Assembly: GCF_035989285.1 (NCBI RefSeq)
Contig: NZ_CP108513.1
Span: 5,952,001-6,016,000, forward strand
Direction: 5' to 3'
Source: Streptomyces sp. NBC_01235
GTDB lineage: Bacteria > Actinomycetota > Actinomycetes > Streptomycetales > Streptomycetaceae
Length of the DNA stretch: 64,000 nt
Shown one piece after another: positions 63,825 through 64,000 of the stretch (positions are counted from its first letter, which is position 1; each line of letters starts with the position of its first letter). The notes beneath the pieces were generated by a model that did not search any database, was not told where the DNA came from, and saw nothing but the letters and a program-made list of their open reading frames with translations. A program made the translations under genes and the position numbers.

Positions 63825-64000
63825 CCGTATCCCCCATGTTCACGGGCCCGCCGTCCGGCGGGGGCCGGTGACGGGTGGGTCAGGTCCAGAGTTCTGCGCC
63901 TCCTGCGGCGCGCGCAATCGTGGAGCACCACGAGGCGGACCACGAGAGCAACGCGTCCACGACCACGGTTCACCCGCATCGCCGCAGGTCAGATGCGGTA

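Noticed and set aside
63825..64000. Open frames at the right edge of the window
   Set aside because: No start with ribosome site and no recognisable protein; probably the promoter region of the LuxR gene and its neighbour beyond the edge.

Overview
The window is a high-GC actinobacterial chromosome segment, almost certainly Streptomyces. The evidence is strong G/C third-position bias, GTG/TTG starts, many secreted or lipidated proteins, an ANTAR regulator, an LAETG sortase substrate, an LCP cell-wall ligase, and a cytoplasmic-type contractile injection system (CIS) of the Streptomyces kind. All calls come from reading the sequence; no database search was run.

0-30 kb is core-like chromosome with many exported products: a XRE-TPR regulator, a GAF-ANTAR regulator, a short second threonyl-tRNA synthetase behind a Thr-codon leader peptide and perfect attenuator hairpin (4798-6164), a nucleoside hydrolase, an LAETG wall protein, a GH13 alpha-glucosidase, a large S8 protease, DUF4142 and MOSC proteins, then secreted M23, GH26-like, metzincin-like, lysyl-oxidase-like and tyrosinase-like proteins, a ZIP-like transporter and an LCP protein. 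Directly after the LCP gene is a compact tRNA-Gly(UCC) gene with non-canonical bases (28561-28633), followed by a strong bidirectional terminator shared with an orphan histidine kinase. Several genes here are decayed or have tandemly duplicated 3' ends.

30-39 kb is accessory. A MarR gene (30565-31068) sits behind three phased copies of a 17-bp near-palindrome; two more copies precede a GtrA-like gene at 39 kb, so the two loci look like one regulon. Between them, a 482-bp piece of the marR locus is repeated at 35834-36315. The intervening DNA carries a small RiPP-like island: XRE-TPR regulator, a protein with two internal repeats, a 78-aa protein, a radical SAM enzyme, a translationally coupled 56-aa putative precursor ending GCGEDNPYS, and an APH-family kinase.

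39-64 kb is the CIS. Reading leftward from 53.7 kb: sheath, inner tube, hub chaperone-like protein, DUF6760-like protein, a 1276-aa Pro/Ser/Thr-rich repeat protein, second tube-like protein, LysM tube adaptor, VgrG-like spike, gp25, baseplate J-like wedge, tail protein I, and a zinc-ribbon/TM/discoidin membrane protein. Reading leftward from 63.8 kb: LuxR regulator, DUF4255 cap protein, AAA+ ATPase. Two tandem paralogues between the blocks (56.9-59.9 kb) are single-pass membrane proteins with near-identical N-terminal beta domains and different C-terminal carbohydrate-binding-like modules. A patch with a GntR regulator, small ORFs and gene remnants (53.9-56.8 kb) separates the sheath operon from these. 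The general picture is a cytosolic contractile particle with three membrane proteins, each predicted to present a different glycan-binding module outside the membrane.
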